A DNA stretch of 64,000 bases from WHUA01 sp963711215 (GCA_963711215.1 CAVQDH010000009.1:31221-95220), one strand, 5' to 3'. Shown: positions 8,161 through 17,788, counted from the stretch's first letter. Notes: generated from the letters alone by a model not told the origin. Numbers and translations: made by a program.

Positions 8161-9363
8161 TCAGGTCAGCGCGGCGCAGGCCTGCTGAATGAGGTCGCCG
8201 CCCTCGATGATGTCCTTCTCCGGCGCGACGAAGCTCGCCCGGAAATAGGGCGAGAGGCCGTAGGCCACGCCCTGCACGACGGCGACGCCGACGGTGTCGA
8301 GCAGATACATCGTGAAGTCCGTATCGTTCTCGATGACCCGTCCGTCGGGCGCGCGCTTGCCGATCGTCCCGGCGCAGGAGCAGAAGATATACATGGCGCC
8401 CTCCGGCCGGTCGCAGCTCAGGCCTTTCGCCCCGCTCAGCTTTTCGTACAGCATGTCGCGCCGGTGCTGCAGGTTGGCGGTGCGCTCGCGGACGAATTCC
8501 TGCGGGCCGGTGATCGCGGCGATCGCCGCCGCCTGCGCCACTGCGCTCACGCCCGACGTGCTCTGCGACTGCATCTTCGACATGTTGGCGATGATCGCCT
8601 TCGGCCCGCCCGCGAAGCCGAGCCGCCAGCCGGTCATCGAATAGGCCTTCGAGACGCCGTTGCAGGTGACCGTGCGGTCGTACAGCTTCGGCTCGATCTG
8701 CGCGAAGGTCGAGAACTCGCGTCCATCGAAGATCAGATGCTCGTAGACGTCGTCGGTGATGATGTGGACATGCGGATGCTTCAGCAGCACCTCGGCCAGC
8801 GCCTTCAGCTCCGCCGGCGAATAGGTTGCGCCGGTCGGGTTGCTGGGCGAACTGAACATCAGCCACTTGGTCTTGGGGGTGATCGCTTCTTCGAGCTGCT
8901 CCGGCCGCATCTTGAACTGGTTGTTCTGGCCGCAGCTGACGATGACCGGGGTGCCGCCGGCGAGCAGCACCATGTCCGGATAGGAGGCCCAGTAGGGCGC
9001 CGGGATGATGACCTCATCGCCTTGGCTGACCGTGGCCATGAGCGCGTTGAACAGGATCTGCTTCGTGCCGGCGCCGGCCGTGATCTGATCGAGCCCGTAG
9101 TCCAAGCCGTTGTCGCGCTTGAATTTGAGCCGCGCCGCCTCGCGCATTGCCAGCGTGCCGTTGATCGGGGTGTACCAGATCTCGTTCCGGTTCATCAGGT
9201 CGATCACCGCCTGCTTGGCGTGGTCGGGGGTGGGAAAATCCGGCTCGCCGGAGGTCAGCTTGATGATTTTCCGTCCCTCGGCCTGCAACTCGCGAACGCG
9301 CGCGGCGGCGATCTGGCTGGGCGACGGCTTGAACCGGCTCATTCGCGGGGCGAAGAAGTCCAT
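8161..9363 (-). CDS. PLP-dependent aminotransferase, aspartate aminotransferase (class I/II) type
   Basis: A fold-type I aminotransferase of about 400 residues. Conserved elements are SGEPDFPTPDHA, the AGAGTKQILFNAL cofactor-phosphate segment, SSPSNPTGATYS with the Asn that contacts PLP, the Asp in ITDDVYEHLIFD, the Schiff-base Lys in NGVSKAYSMTGWRLG, and a C-terminal Arg in YFRASFV. It resembles the AspC-like group that uses aspartate or aromatic donors. The start at 9363 (MDFFAPRM) is preferred because GGAG lies nine bases upstream; an ATG at 9378 is also in frame. It leads the unit with the cupin and acyl-CoA dehydrogenase. Confidence 0.9.
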   Translation of the reverse strand: MDFFAPRMSRFKPSPSQIAAARVRELQAEGRKIIKLTSGEPDFPTPDHAKQAVIDLMNRNEIWYTPINGTLAMREAARLKFKRDNGLDYGLDQITAGAGTKQILFNALMATVSQGDEVIIPAPYWASYPDMVLLAGGTPVIVSCGQNNQFKMRPEQLEEAITPKTKWLMFSSPSNPTGATYSPAELKALAEVLLKHPHVHIITDDVYEHLIFDGREFSTFAQIEPKLYDRTVTCNGVSKAYSMTGWRLGFAGGPKAIIANMSKMQSQSTSGVSAVAQAAAIAAITGPQEFVRERTANLQHRRDMLYEKLSGAKGLSCDRPEGAMYIFCSCAGTIGKRAPDGRVIENDTDFTMYLLDTVGVAVVQGVAYGLSPYFRASFVAPEKDIIEGGDLIQQACAALT

Positions 9364-9499
9364 TCTGGCAGGCTCCATTCCGAATATGGCGACCGTCCCG
9401 GTGCCGGATGGCGATGGACGGGCTCAGGTGAGTATAGAGACGGGCGCTATTCTTCCGTCAATTTGCCGCGGCGTCGAGAGGCTGTTGGGCAGGAATACG

Positions 9500-10594
9500 T
9501 TATCGGCCGGCCGTGGCGCCGGGAGGCGGCTGGAAGGCGTGCACCCGCGGTCCGACGATGTTGAGGCCTTCCAAAAGGGCATAGTCGATTGCCCCGGTCG
9601 GCTCGAGGCCGCGGTCCGCCTGGAATTTGCGGATGGCCTGCTGCGTCTGGCGTCCGGCCCGGCCATTGGCGGCGCCGGGCTCGTATCCGCGCGCGGCAAG
9701 CGCCTGCTGCACGGTGCGGACGATCTCGCCGACCGCGTTGACGTCCGTCGGCGAGGGCTTGGCGGCCGCGGGCTTATGCTCGGCGTGCCGCTTCGGCGGT
9801 GCCGGCCGCGACGCCTTGATCGCGCGGCTGCGCAGCGCTCTTGGGCTGTTTCGTGACCGTCTCATCCGCCTCGGGCGGCGGGGCCGGCATGGCGCGGGCC
9901 GTTCGGACATCCTTGATGGGCGCGGCCTTCGGGGAAGCGGCTCGCTCCGGCACCGAGTTGGCGGTCGTTGCGATCGTACGTTCGAGCGTCTCCGCCGTTG
10001 CGGCCGGGGGTTGCGGCGCGGCTGCCGGTTCGGGCGCTGGGTCCGCCTCTGCGGCGGCTGGAGCCGGCTTTGCCCGGCTGTGGCCGTTGGCGTGTGCGCC
10101 GTCCGAGGCATTTCCGCCTTCGGAATGTCATCACGCCGGACCGTCACTTTGACCTCGGGTTCAGGCTCGGGCCGCGCCGTCACCGCCGCCTGCGGTTGCG
10201 GCTCGATGGATGACAATTGTTGCGCGCTGCGCCGGGTGCGTCGCCGGCGCCGCGGCCGGTGGACACCGCGGCTTCGTTCTTGGCCGCGATAAGCGCGTAT
10301 TTGCCGGGAACGGCAATATAATAAGCGGCGATCGTGATGATCGCGACGGCGAAGGACGAGGTCGCCCACAACAGCAGCGGCCAGGGCGAATCCCACCGCG
10401 AGGGACTGGCGCGCGGGCGCCTCGGCGTAATTGCGGACGCCGCGTGTCGCGCAAATCATCGCGTGGACGAGGGCGACGGGGCCCAGCACGACGCCATAGA
10501 GCCACCACAGGAAGAAATTACGGCCCTTGCCGTGTGCAATCATGCCGGGAGCAAACCCCAGCAGCACAGCGAGAACCAGAAGAAACGGCGTCAC
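9500..10594 (-). CDS. Membrane-anchored peptidoglycan-binding domain protein (multiple frameshifts)
   Basis: The intended protein starts with a transmembrane segment (MTPFLLVLAVLLGFAPGMIA). A second follows (LLLWATSSFAVAIITIAAYY), then a long Pro/Ala/Glu-rich linker, and a C-terminal peptidoglycan_binding_1 domain (IVRTVQQALAARGYEPG, then GRQTQQAIRKFQADRGLEPT). These pieces lie in different frames. Breaks are needed near 10410, 10220, 10090 and 9838, the last two bounding an in-frame Ala/Pro linker. The open reading of 364 codons therefore contains long stretches of Arg-rich nonsense. The domain plan suggests an inner-membrane protein reaching the cell wall; function is otherwise unknown. Confidence 0.65.
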   Translation of the reverse strand: MTPFLLVLAVLLGFAPGMIAHGKGRNFFLWWLYGVVLGPVALVHAMICATRGVRNYAEAPARQSLAVGFALAAAVVGDLVLRRRDHHDRRLLYCRSRQIRAYRGQERSRGVHRPRRRRRTRRSAQQLSSIEPQPQAAVTARPEPEPEVKVTVRRDDIPKAEMPRTAHTPTATAGQSRLQPPQRRTQRPNRQPRRNPRPQRRRRSNVRSQRPPTRCRSEPLPRRPRPSRMSERPAPCRPRRPRRMRRSRNSPRALRSRAIKASRPAPPKRHAEHKPAAAKPSPTDVNAVGEIVRTVQQALAARGYEPGAANGRAGRQTQQAIRKFQADRGLEPTGAIDYALLEGLNIVGPRVHAFQPPPGATAGR

Positions 10595-10751
10595 GTCTTC
10601 CTCATGTATTCCGTTGTGTCCCGACTTGGGCCGATGAAAAGCCTCCAGCCTATTGACGCCTCAAGGGGGGTGAGAATTCCCAACTAATGTATTAACCATA
10701 GCGGGCGCTTTCGGCAATTCAGAACGCAAACGCGCAGGGCCGGCTCTTGGT

Positions 10752-13727
10752 TCAAGCGTGGGTGCGCGCGACTTCGTCGGCCAGAGAGGAAACGCGCTCG
10801 GCCATGTCGAGGAGCAGCGACCGGCTGAGCTCCTGATCGCCGCGGACCAGGTCGAGGAACAGATCACGGGACAACGAGAGCGTGCTGACCGGGCCGGTCG
10901 CAATTACGCTGGCGGTGCGGGGGCGTGCGGCGAGGGCCGCGACTTCGCCAAGGAAGGCGCCCGGTCCGACGGTTGCGACGGTATGGTCGGCCGCGCCGAT
11001 TGCCACGCGCGCCTCGCCCTCGATGAGGAAATAGACCTCCGTGCTCTTGTCTCCTTCGCGCAGAATGCTGGCGCCCGGCTCGAAATCCCGCCGCGTCGCG
11101 GCAAAGGCGATGAGCCGCCGCGTCTCCGGGCGGATACGGGCCAGGATCGGATTGGCGGCGAGCGCTGCCGCTTCGGCGTCGATCGTTCCTTCAAGCGCCG
11201 CCTTTTCGGGCCCCGCGGCCTGGGCCTGGCCCGGCAGCCGCCCCCTGGCCATCGCCAGGACCGTCTGGAAAACACCGCAGCCTTCCGGCACTGGCCCGAC
11301 CCAGATCAGGCAGAGCTGCGGCGCATAGGCCACCACGCGCTCGATGAGCGCCGCCTGCTCGTCGGCGGCCAGCGCGGCGCAGCCTTCGTTTACGATGAGC
11401 AGCCGCGGACGCTTGATAATGCCGCGGCCGATGGCGAGCCGTTGCTTCTGCTCGCCGGTGAGGTAGGCGCCGCCCGTGCCGACGGATGCCTGCAGACCGA
11501 AATCGATCACCTGGTCGCACAGGCCCGCGGCGTCGATCGCCGCCGCCATCTGCGTATCGATATCGGGCCAGCGGTGACTGTTGCGGCGGTCGATGCGGCC
11601 GAACAGCAGATTGCACTGGATGGTGATATTCGCGGTGATCCGGTCCTCGCCGAAGGGATCGAGCCGGTCCTGGATCTTGGGCGCGACGTTCTGCATCAGG
11701 TCCGCGCGGGCATGGAGGATCATCGCCCGCGTTTCCGCGTCGAGCAGGCCCAGACGCTGATGTGCCGGCGCGAGCTGGAAGGCGATGGCGAGCAGCAAGC
11801 GACGGTCGTCGCCGGCGATATCTTCCGCCGGCAGGTCGGCGTTGCGCGCCAGGATCGCTTGATAGCGGGCCGTCTCGTCCTGCGCGATCAGGTTAAGCCG
11901 CTGCAGACGGTCGTCGCCGGCAGGAATCGTCTGAAACAGGTCGAGCACCGTCCGCGTCGCCTGCCGGCCGATCTCGATCAGCCGCCCGGTCAGGCCATGC
12001 CGTTCGACCACCGCCATCACCTCCGGATCCTCGGCCAGGCGGTCGACGAAAAGCGAATCGTCGAGAGGGCGGCCGTAGAGAAGATTCTCGGCGAGCGTCG
12101 CATTCTCGATATAGCGACCGGCGTCGAAGAACTCGATAGCTTCCGCCCAGGCCTCACCGGCGAGGCTCGCCCGAAAATGGCGGCGCGCCTCGAGAAGCTT
12201 CGCCCGCAGCGCCGGATCGGCATCCGGCGGGACGATCCAGCGCATGCCCGTCGCCAGCACATCTCTTTTCAGCCCGACAACCTCGACCACCCGCCGGATT
12301 TCGCAGTCGAGGGCTTCGGGTCCCTCCACGCCGGCCTGCTCACAGTCGATCCAGACGTCCCCGTCGGCGTTCGGCCGTGCCTCCGGCGGGCGCTTCAGCC
12401 CATAGATGAGCGCGTCCCGCCAGCTGCCGGTGAACACGAAGCTCTGGCTGTCGGCATAGGCGATGTCACGGCCGAGCGCGTCGGCGGTGAATGACCGGAT
12501 GTCGTCATCGCCGAACAGGACTTGTCCGGATGTGGCCGGCCTGAGGCCGGCAATGACTTCCGCGACCTCGTTCTTTCCGCTGTCCGCGCCGCCCGTGATC
12601 GCGATGACGCCGGGAATGGGAAGCGTCATCGATACGCCATCCAGGCGTTGGATGCCGTCATCCGTCACCGAGACGTTCTTCAGCGTGATCCGGTCGCCGG
12701 TGAGCCGCGGCTTGGTCGCGGCGATTGGCGTCGCTTCGTCGTCGATGTCGAAGCTCTCGAGCAGGGTGGCGTATTTCAGACGATTCTCCTGCAGCTGCTG
12801 GTAATTCTCCAGCAGCTCGTTCCACGGCGCCGCCGTCTCGCGGTATGCGGCGATCACCGCGATCAGGGCGCCCAACGTCAGGCTGCCGCGCAGCACCAGG
12901 TAGCCGCCGATCGAATAGAACAGGAAGGGCGTCAGGTGGTTGAAGAAGTAATTGACGAAAATCAGGACGCTCGTCCGGCTGTAGACCTCGCGGCCGCGCG
13001 CGAAAATGCCGGTCAGCCGCTCCGACAGGTTCGCCGTCTCGAAGGCGACGGTATGGTTGCTGCGAATATCGCGCAGGCCTTGCATGGTTTCCGAAACCTG
13101 CGCCGCGAAGCGCCGGGTGGATTGGATGCGCCCGATGCTGGCCTGGTTGACCTTCCGCTGCATCACGGGAATGAGGTAGCCCTGCACCGGGAACAGGACG
13201 ATCGCGGCGATACCCAGCACGGGGTCTTGCGCGAACAGGAAGACCATCGCCGTCGCCAGCGTGCCGCCTTGTAAGGCCGGGTTCGCCACCGCAATGCCCA
13301 TGTAACGGCCGATCGGCTCGACCTCGGCGGTGGACATGGCGATGATCTCGCCGCCGGTGATCCGCCGCAGCCGCGACAACGGGAAGCGGAGGATCCGGTC
13401 GTAAAGGTCAAGCCTTAGCCGGCGCAGCAGCGTCTCGCCGATCACGCCCTTATAGGTGCGGAGCGAATACCGGAGCGCGCCGGCCGACAGAACAAGCGTG
13501 AACAGCAGCGCGCAGAGCGTCAGCAGAAAGGGCAGCTGGTCGAAAGCGATTCCGGCATAGACCTTGGGGAAGTCCGACGGATTGCCGCCGATCGCCTGGT
13601 TGAGGATGACCTTGGGCAGCTCGAAGGTGACGTAGAGCAGCGGCAGGTACAGCGAGGTCGCGATCAGAACGATGACTTGCTGCCGCGCGCTGTGCTTGAA
13701 GATGTAGCCCAGGATGGTTTTGGGCAT
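10752..13727 (-). CDS. Divergent ABC exporter: transmembrane domain, degenerate ATPase with large insertion, C-terminal cyclic-nucleotide-binding domain
   Basis: A 991-residue single-chain protein. Residues ~1-330 form an ABC exporter membrane domain (MPKTILGYIF start; YRETAAPWNELLENYQQLQE coupling region). The ATPase that follows is unusual: Walker A reads GGADSGKNE (no Ser/Thr after Lys), the signature is LTGEQKQR, and Walker B reads LLIVNEG with Asn for the usual Asp. About 300 residues separate Walker A from the signature, with three Q-loop-like segments (FTGSWRDALIYG, IENATLAENLLYGRP, ITANITIQCNLLFGR). The last ~130 residues are a cNMP-binding-type domain (GDKSTEVYFLIEGEARVAIG, then GAFLGEVAALAARPRTAS). 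The start at 13727 is chosen over the 13997-14015 region because family similarity begins there. Confidence 0.88.
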   Translation of the reverse strand: MPKTILGYIFKHSARQQVIVLIATSLYLPLLYVTFELPKVILNQAIGGNPSDFPKVYAGIAFDQLPFLLTLCALLFTLVLSAGALRYSLRTYKGVIGETLLRRLRLDLYDRILRFPLSRLRRITGGEIIAMSTAEVEPIGRYMGIAVANPALQGGTLATAMVFLFAQDPVLGIAAIVLFPVQGYLIPVMQRKVNQASIGRIQSTRRFAAQVSETMQGLRDIRSNHTVAFETANLSERLTGIFARGREVYSRTSVLIFVNYFFNHLTPFLFYSIGGYLVLRGSLTLGALIAVIAAYRETAAPWNELLENYQQLQENRLKYATLLESFDIDDEATPIAATKPRLTGDRITLKNVSVTDDGIQRLDGVSMTLPIPGVIAITGGADSGKNEVAEVIAGLRPATSGQVLFGDDDIRSFTADALGRDIAYADSQSFVFTGSWRDALIYGLKRPPEARPNADGDVWIDCEQAGVEGPEALDCEIRRVVEVVGLKRDVLATGMRWIVPPDADPALRAKLLEARRHFRASLAGEAWAEAIEFFDAGRYIENATLAENLLYGRPLDDSLFVDRLAEDPEVMAVVERHGLTGRLIEIGRQATRTVLDLFQTIPAGDDRLQRLNLIAQDETARYQAILARNADLPAEDIAGDDRRLLLAIAFQLAPAHQRLGLLDAETRAMILHARADLMQNVAPKIQDRLDPFGEDRITANITIQCNLLFGRIDRRNSHRWPDIDTQMAAAIDAAGLCDQVIDFGLQASVGTGGAYLTGEQKQRLAIGRGIIKRPRLLIVNEGCAALAADEQAALIERVVAYAPQLCLIWVGPVPEGCGVFQTVLAMARGRLPGQAQAAGPEKAALEGTIDAEAAALAANPILARIRPETRRLIAFAATRRDFEPGASILREGDKSTEVYFLIEGEARVAIGAADHTVATVGPGAFLGEVAALAARPRTASVIATGPVSTLSLSRDLFLDLVRGDQELSRSLLLDMAERVSSLADEVARTHA

Positions 13728-13876
13728 GTCCCTGTCCCCAGGGACCGTGATTATCGTTGCGCCGTTGATTAAGCGTGAAGGTCCCGGGCCCGGATTATGG
13801 GCTAACGCACCCATCTTGCCCATGGCAAAACGGTACGTTTTCAAAGCGGATAGGATAAGCGACGGCCGCGAGTGTG

Positions 13877-14780
13877 TCAGGCGGCGCTGTGCGCTTGGCC
13901 GCGTTCGCGTTCCACCGAGTTCATCTCGTCCGACACGGTGGTCCGATGCAGAACGCGCCGCACGGTCATCTCGTCGTACGGCGTGGCGCGATGCATCGTG
14001 CAGCGGTTGTCCCACACGACCAGATCGCCCTCGCGCCAGCGGTGGCGGTGGACGAATTGCGGCTGGGTCGCGAAATCGAGCAGCTCCTCGATCAGCTTGC
14101 GTCCCTTCTCGACCGGCCAGCCGATGACATGCGAGGCGTGCGAGGCGATGTAGAGCGCCTTCCGGCCGGTCCCCGGATGCGTGCGGACGAGCACCTGCTT
14201 CACCGGCGGCAGCTCCGCGCGCGCGCCGGCGGAGTAACCGGTGAAGCCCATCTTTTCGCGCGAATAGAAGATGCTGTGCTCGACGATCAGGTCGTCGATC
14301 TCGCGCTTGCGCGCGTCGGGCAGCGCGTCATAGGCGGCCCGCATGTCGGCATATTCGGTATCGCCGTCGGACGCCGGGATCTCCCGCGCCGACAGAAGCG
14401 AGCAGCGGGCCGGGATATGCTTGAACGTGTTGTCGGTGTGCCAGAATTGGTTGGCGCGCGCATGCAGGCGCCGCTCGTCGTCGGGCGAGAGAAGCCGGCC
14501 TTGGTGGTCGATATTCGAGATATCGGACATCTCGCCGCGCAGCCGCGGCTTTTCGCCGGACCGATGGTATTTCGTCGCCGTGAACACGGGCCCGAACAGG
14601 GCGCTGAAGGCGACCTGCTGCTCGTCGGTGACCGGCTGGTCGCGGAACAGCAGCACGGCATGCTCGTTGAAGGCCGCCTCGATCTCGGCGAAGAGGTCGG
14701 GCGTCACCGGCTGCCGGAGGTCCACGCCTTTTACCTCGGCGAAGAAAAGCGGATGCAGGCGGGTGACGGTGATGGGCCAT
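13877..14780 (-). CDS. TauD/TfdA-family dioxygenase, second copy (frameshift just after the start)
   Basis: A Fe(II)/2-oxoglutarate dioxygenase of about 300 residues. Metal ligands are in FWHTDNTFKH and WDNRCTMHR. It aligns over its whole length with the dioxygenase at 5718-6605 (shared YADMRAAYDALP, HPGTGRKALY and GWPVE segments). The in-frame reading from GTG 14725 lacks the N-terminal ITVTRLHPLFFAEVKGVDL strand. That strand is encoded just upstream, and the ATG at 14780 with AGGAGA six bases before it is one base out of frame. An extra C in a CCC run right after ATGGC explains this. The substrate is unknown; the neighbouring LLM oxidoreductase points to a catabolic role. Confidence 0.87.
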
Positions 14781-14845
14781 GGCGGTCTCCTGACGCGGAT
14801 GGTCGGCGCACTATACAGCGAACCAGGTCCTGGGCCGAAATGCCC

Positions 14846-15998
14846 CTAACGAAAGGCCGGCATGACCTCCTTCGCGAACCGCTCGAGTTGCTCGACCATA
14901 ACGGTTTGCGGGGTTCCCATGGCGGACTGGACGTTGACGGCCTCCAGCCCGGGGAACTTCTTCTCGAGGCCGCGCAGGTACTCGATGAAGCCGTCGGCCG
15001 GCCCGCAATACCAGGAGCCGTGATCGCAGGCGTCCTCGATCGTCGGGATGCCGGACGCCGTAACGCCGCCGCGCTGGGCGAGGGCGATGAGCTGTTCCTT
15101 CTTGAGCTTTCCTAAGAAGCCGAGCGGGCCGAACATCTTGGCGTGCTCTTCGTAGTAGGGCCGGGCCTGCCGGATGGCCTCCTCGCGGGTCTTCGCCAGG
15201 TGGAAGGAGATGCCGAAGCAGAGGTTTTCGCCGAGCTGGGTCTCGATGCCCGCCCGCGTGTGCGCCGCCTGGAAGGCATGGATCGAGTTCTCGGCGAGCA
15301 AAGCGGAGCCGCCGCCGATGACGCCCTTGATGCGGTTTTTCACCATGAAGTCGAGGCCCCGCTCGGTCGCGCTCACGACCGGCTGCCAGCATTCCACGGG
15401 CTGGCGCAGGGGGCGCGGCACGAGCGTGAGCTCCTTCAGGGTGTAGCCGCGGTAGGGAACCTCGGGCGGCAGGGTGTAGTGCTTGCCTTTATGCGAGAAG
15501 GTTTCCTCGCGCGAAAGCCTTGAGAATGATCTCGACCTGCTCCTCGAAGATCTCGCGGTTGGCGTCCGCGTCCAGCATCGGGCCGCCGAGCGTCTCGACC
15601 TCGCGGGTGTGGTAGCCGCGCCCGACGCCGAAGATCATCCGCCCCTTGGTCAGGATGTCGGCGACCGCGAAATCCTCGGCCAGGCGAAGCGGATGCCACA
15701 TCGGCGTGATGTTGAAGCCGCAGCCGAAGCGCAGCTTCTTGGTGAGATGCGACAGGTGCACGCCCAGCATCATGATATTCGGGATGACCTCATAGCCCTC
15801 GTGCTGGAAATGATGCTCGGCGAACCAAAGGGTGTCGTAGCCGTTCCGGTCCATGCAGAGCGCCAGCGCCTCGCTCTTGGCGAAGATGCCGGCCAAATGC
15901 TCGTTCGAATAGCGCCGCTCGTTCGCGGGCGTCGCGTCCTCGCCCATGTCGCCGAGGTCGACGTGGCCGGCAAATAGCGAGTTGAACCGCTTGATCAT
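14846..15998 (-). CDS. LLM-class flavin-dependent oxidoreductase (one frameshift)
   Basis: A luciferase-like TIM-barrel monooxygenase of about 384 residues. The N-terminal part (MIKRFNSLFAGHVDLGDMGE, DTLWFAEHHFQHEGY, GRMIFGVGRGYHTREVE) ends prematurely at GNLLA. The C-terminal part (RGLDFMVKNRIKGVIGGGS to VEQLERFAKEVMPAFR) is in another frame. One missing base near 15505 joins them through EETFSHKGKHYTLPPE. The start at 15998 has GGAGAG nine bases upstream. Such enzymes use reduced FMN, or F420 in some lineages, to oxidise aliphatic or sulfur compounds. The substrate is not known. Confidence 0.87.
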
Positions 15999-16151
15999 GT
16001 CGGGCGCCCTCTCCTGCGATGATTTCCGGAGCGTATCGTACAACTAAAGCCGCCGTTTGCTAAACCGGCGCATGATCAGCCCCGATCTCGACGCCGCAGC
16101 GGATTGACGTCACAGTGGGAAGAACGAAGCAAGTGGAGGAGAATCAGCCGC

Positions 16152-16493
16152 ATGACCTGGAAACGCATGGTGCTCGAAATCGGCATGGGGACCGATATTC
16201 GCGGCGCCGACTACACCAAAGCCGCGGTGCGCGCCCTGAAGGACGCGCTGTGGCACAATTCTTTGAGTGTCGCCAAGGCCTTGGGCCAGCCGACCGATTC
16301 GATGCGGGTCGAGGTCAAGATCGGCGTGCCGAAGCCCGACATGGTCGACAAGGCGGCCGTGCTGGCCGTGCTGCCGCACGGCACCGGGACCGTCGAGGTG
16401 GTCGAGGGCGGGCTCGAAATCCCCAACGACGCGGGCACCGATTCGACCGTGATCGCCAACGCCGCCGCCGTCGTGCGGCTCGACCTGCCGTAG
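16152..16493 (+). CDS. Lin0512-family protein, copy 1
   Basis: A 113-residue protein that I recognise as belonging to the uncharacterised Lin0512 family: MVLEIGMGTDIRGADYTKA at the start, a Lys/Asp-rich middle, and VLPHGTGTVEVVEGGLEIPN near the end. GGAGGAG lies about 10 bases before the ATG at 16152, which decides the start over an upstream ATG at 16104. It is followed 13 bases later by a paralogue and then by an RraA-like aldolase, suggesting one operon. No biochemical function is established to my knowledge. Confidence 0.8.
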   Translation: MTWKRMVLEIGMGTDIRGADYTKAAVRALKDALWHNSLSVAKALGQPTDSMRVEVKIGVPKPDMVDKAAVLAVLPHGTGTVEVVEGGLEIPNDAGTDSTVIANAAAVVRLDLP

Positions 16494-16506
16494 GAGGCTT
16501 GAGACC

Positions 16507-16849
16507 ATGCCAGCAAAGCGCGTGATATTGGAAATGGGAACCGGCAACGACCTGCACGGCGGCGACTACACGAAGGCGGCGCTCCGCGCGGTGCAGGACG
16601 CCATCCACCACAGCTCGCTGTCGATGATCCGGTCGCTCGGCGTCGATTCGAAGACCATGCAGGTCGACGTGACGATCGGCGTGCAGCAGCCGGGCAAGGT
16701 CGATGCCGAGGCGGTGAAGGCGATCGCTGCCGCACGGCAAGGTCTCGGTGAAAGTGGTCAAGGGCGGGCTCGACGTGCCGGACGAGACGGGCAAGGACAC
16801 GGCGGTGATCGCGAGCGCCGCTGTCGAAGTGCGCCTCGACCTGCCCTGA
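16507..16849 (+). CDS. Lin0512-family protein, copy 2 (one frameshift)
   Basis: A paralogue of the preceding gene (KRVILEMGTGNDLHGGDYTK, then VDVTIGVQQPGKVDAEAV). The frame is lost near 16731. Dropping one G gives VKAIAPHGKVSVKVVKGGLD and a normal end at VRLDLP, exactly matching the length of copy 1 between VD and PHG. The span is one base longer than a multiple of three, which confirms a single insertion. Tandem duplication of this family next to an RraA-like aldolase may mean the two products form a hetero-oligomer. Confidence 0.78.
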
Positions 16850-16876
16850 CCGGCCAAGAAAATATGGGAGGAAACG

Positions 16877-17596
16877 ATGAGCAAGCTGAAGGCGGCGACG
16901 CGTGACAAGCTCCGCGGCGTCAGCACGGCGACGATCAGCACGGCCTTGTTCAAGCGCGGCTTCCGCAGCCAGTGCATCCAGGATGTGCAGCCGCTCAATC
17001 CGGGCCTGGGCACGATGGTGGGCGAAGCCTTTACGCTGCGCTACATCCCGGCGCGCGAGGACCTGAACCCGATCACCGTGTTCCAGGACCGCGAGCATCC
17101 GCAGCGCAAGGGCATCGAAGAATGTCCGCCGGGCGCGGTGTTCGTCGTCGACAGCCGAAAGGATCCGCGCGCCGCTTCGGCCGGCGCGATCCTCGTCGCG
17201 CGGCTGATGGTGCGGGGCGTCGAGGGCTTCGTGACCGACGGCGGCCTGCGCGACGCGTCGGAGATCGCCAGGCTCGAGATCCACGCCTTTCACAAGCGGC
17301 CCTCGGCCCCGACTAATCTGACTTGCCATCAGGCGATCGACACCAACGTGCCGATTGCCTGCGGCGACGCGCCGGTCTTTCCAGGCGACGTGATCGTCGG
17401 CGACGGCGACGGGGTGCTCGTCATCCCGGCCCATCTGGCCGATGAAATCGCCGAGGAGGCCGTCGAGATGACCGCCTTCGAGGACTTCGTCGCGGAAAAG
17501 GTGCTGGAGGGGCGGACGATCATGGGCCTCTATCCGCCGACGTCCGAGCAGACGCGGACCGATTTCGCCGCCTGGCGCAAGGAAAAGAAGCGCTGA
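16877..17596 (+). CDS. RraA-like / HMG-CHA aldolase-family protein
   Basis: A 239-residue member of the RraA/HMG aldolase family, which covers RNase E regulator RraA, 4-hydroxy-4-methyl-2-oxoglutarate aldolase and oxaloacetate decarboxylase. The metal/substrate loop VTDGGLRDAS carries the conserved Arg-Asp pair, and GDVIVGDGDGVLVIP is the family's C-terminal signature. It is longer than E. coli RraA and more like the aldolase subfamily. It sits 27 bases after the Lin0512 pair with GGGAGG in front of it, so it is probably the catalytic member of that operon. A strong hairpin follows. Confidence 0.85.
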   Translation: MSKLKAATRDKLRGVSTATISTALFKRGFRSQCIQDVQPLNPGLGTMVGEAFTLRYIPAREDLNPITVFQDREHPQRKGIEECPPGAVFVVDSRKDPRAASAGAILVARLMVRGVEGFVTDGGLRDASEIARLEIHAFHKRPSAPTNLTCHQAIDTNVPIACGDAPVFPGDVIVGDGDGVLVIPAHLADEIAEEAVEMTAFEDFVAEKVLEGRTIMGLYPPTSEQTRTDFAAWRKEKKR

Positions 17597-17610
17597 TCCC
17601 CGAATCGAAA

Positions 17611-17632
17611 CGAGGCGCCGCATGGCGCCTCG
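17611..17632 (+). terminator. Hairpin after the RraA-like gene
   Basis: A perfect 9-bp stem CGAGGCGCC/GGCGCCTCG with a GCAT loop lies 15 bases after the aldolase stop. No clear U-run follows. It separates this operon from the convergent small gene at 17.7 kb. Confidence 0.6.
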
Positions 17633-17656
17633 TGAAAGCCCGATGCCGGGAGCCGC

Positions 17657-17788
17657 TCAGTCGCGCCGGCGGCTGATCACCTGACGGCGGAACCGCTCGT
17701 ACAGGCTCGGCTGCGCATGGCGGCAGCGCATGATGACGTCGATGTGGTCCATCGGCTTGTGATCCGGCAACGTATTGATCGTCTTCAT
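17657..17788 (-). CDS. Short hypothetical basic protein (43 aa)
   Basis: An ATG at 17788 is preceded by AGGA at suitable spacing. It opens a 43-codon frame (MKTINTLPDHKPMDHIDVIM to FRRQVISRRRD) rich in Arg and His at the end. The same frame stays open far upstream through the GMC gene's frameshifted end, so coding is not certain. I do not recognise the family. It could be a small regulatory protein or a chance frame. Confidence 0.4.
   Translation of the reverse strand: MKTINTLPDHKPMDHIDVIMRCRHAQPSLYERFRRQVISRRRD

Noticed and set aside
10758..12494. 578-codon plus-strand frame opposite the ABC/cNMP protein
   Set aside because: Antisense shadow with low-complexity composition and no start context.
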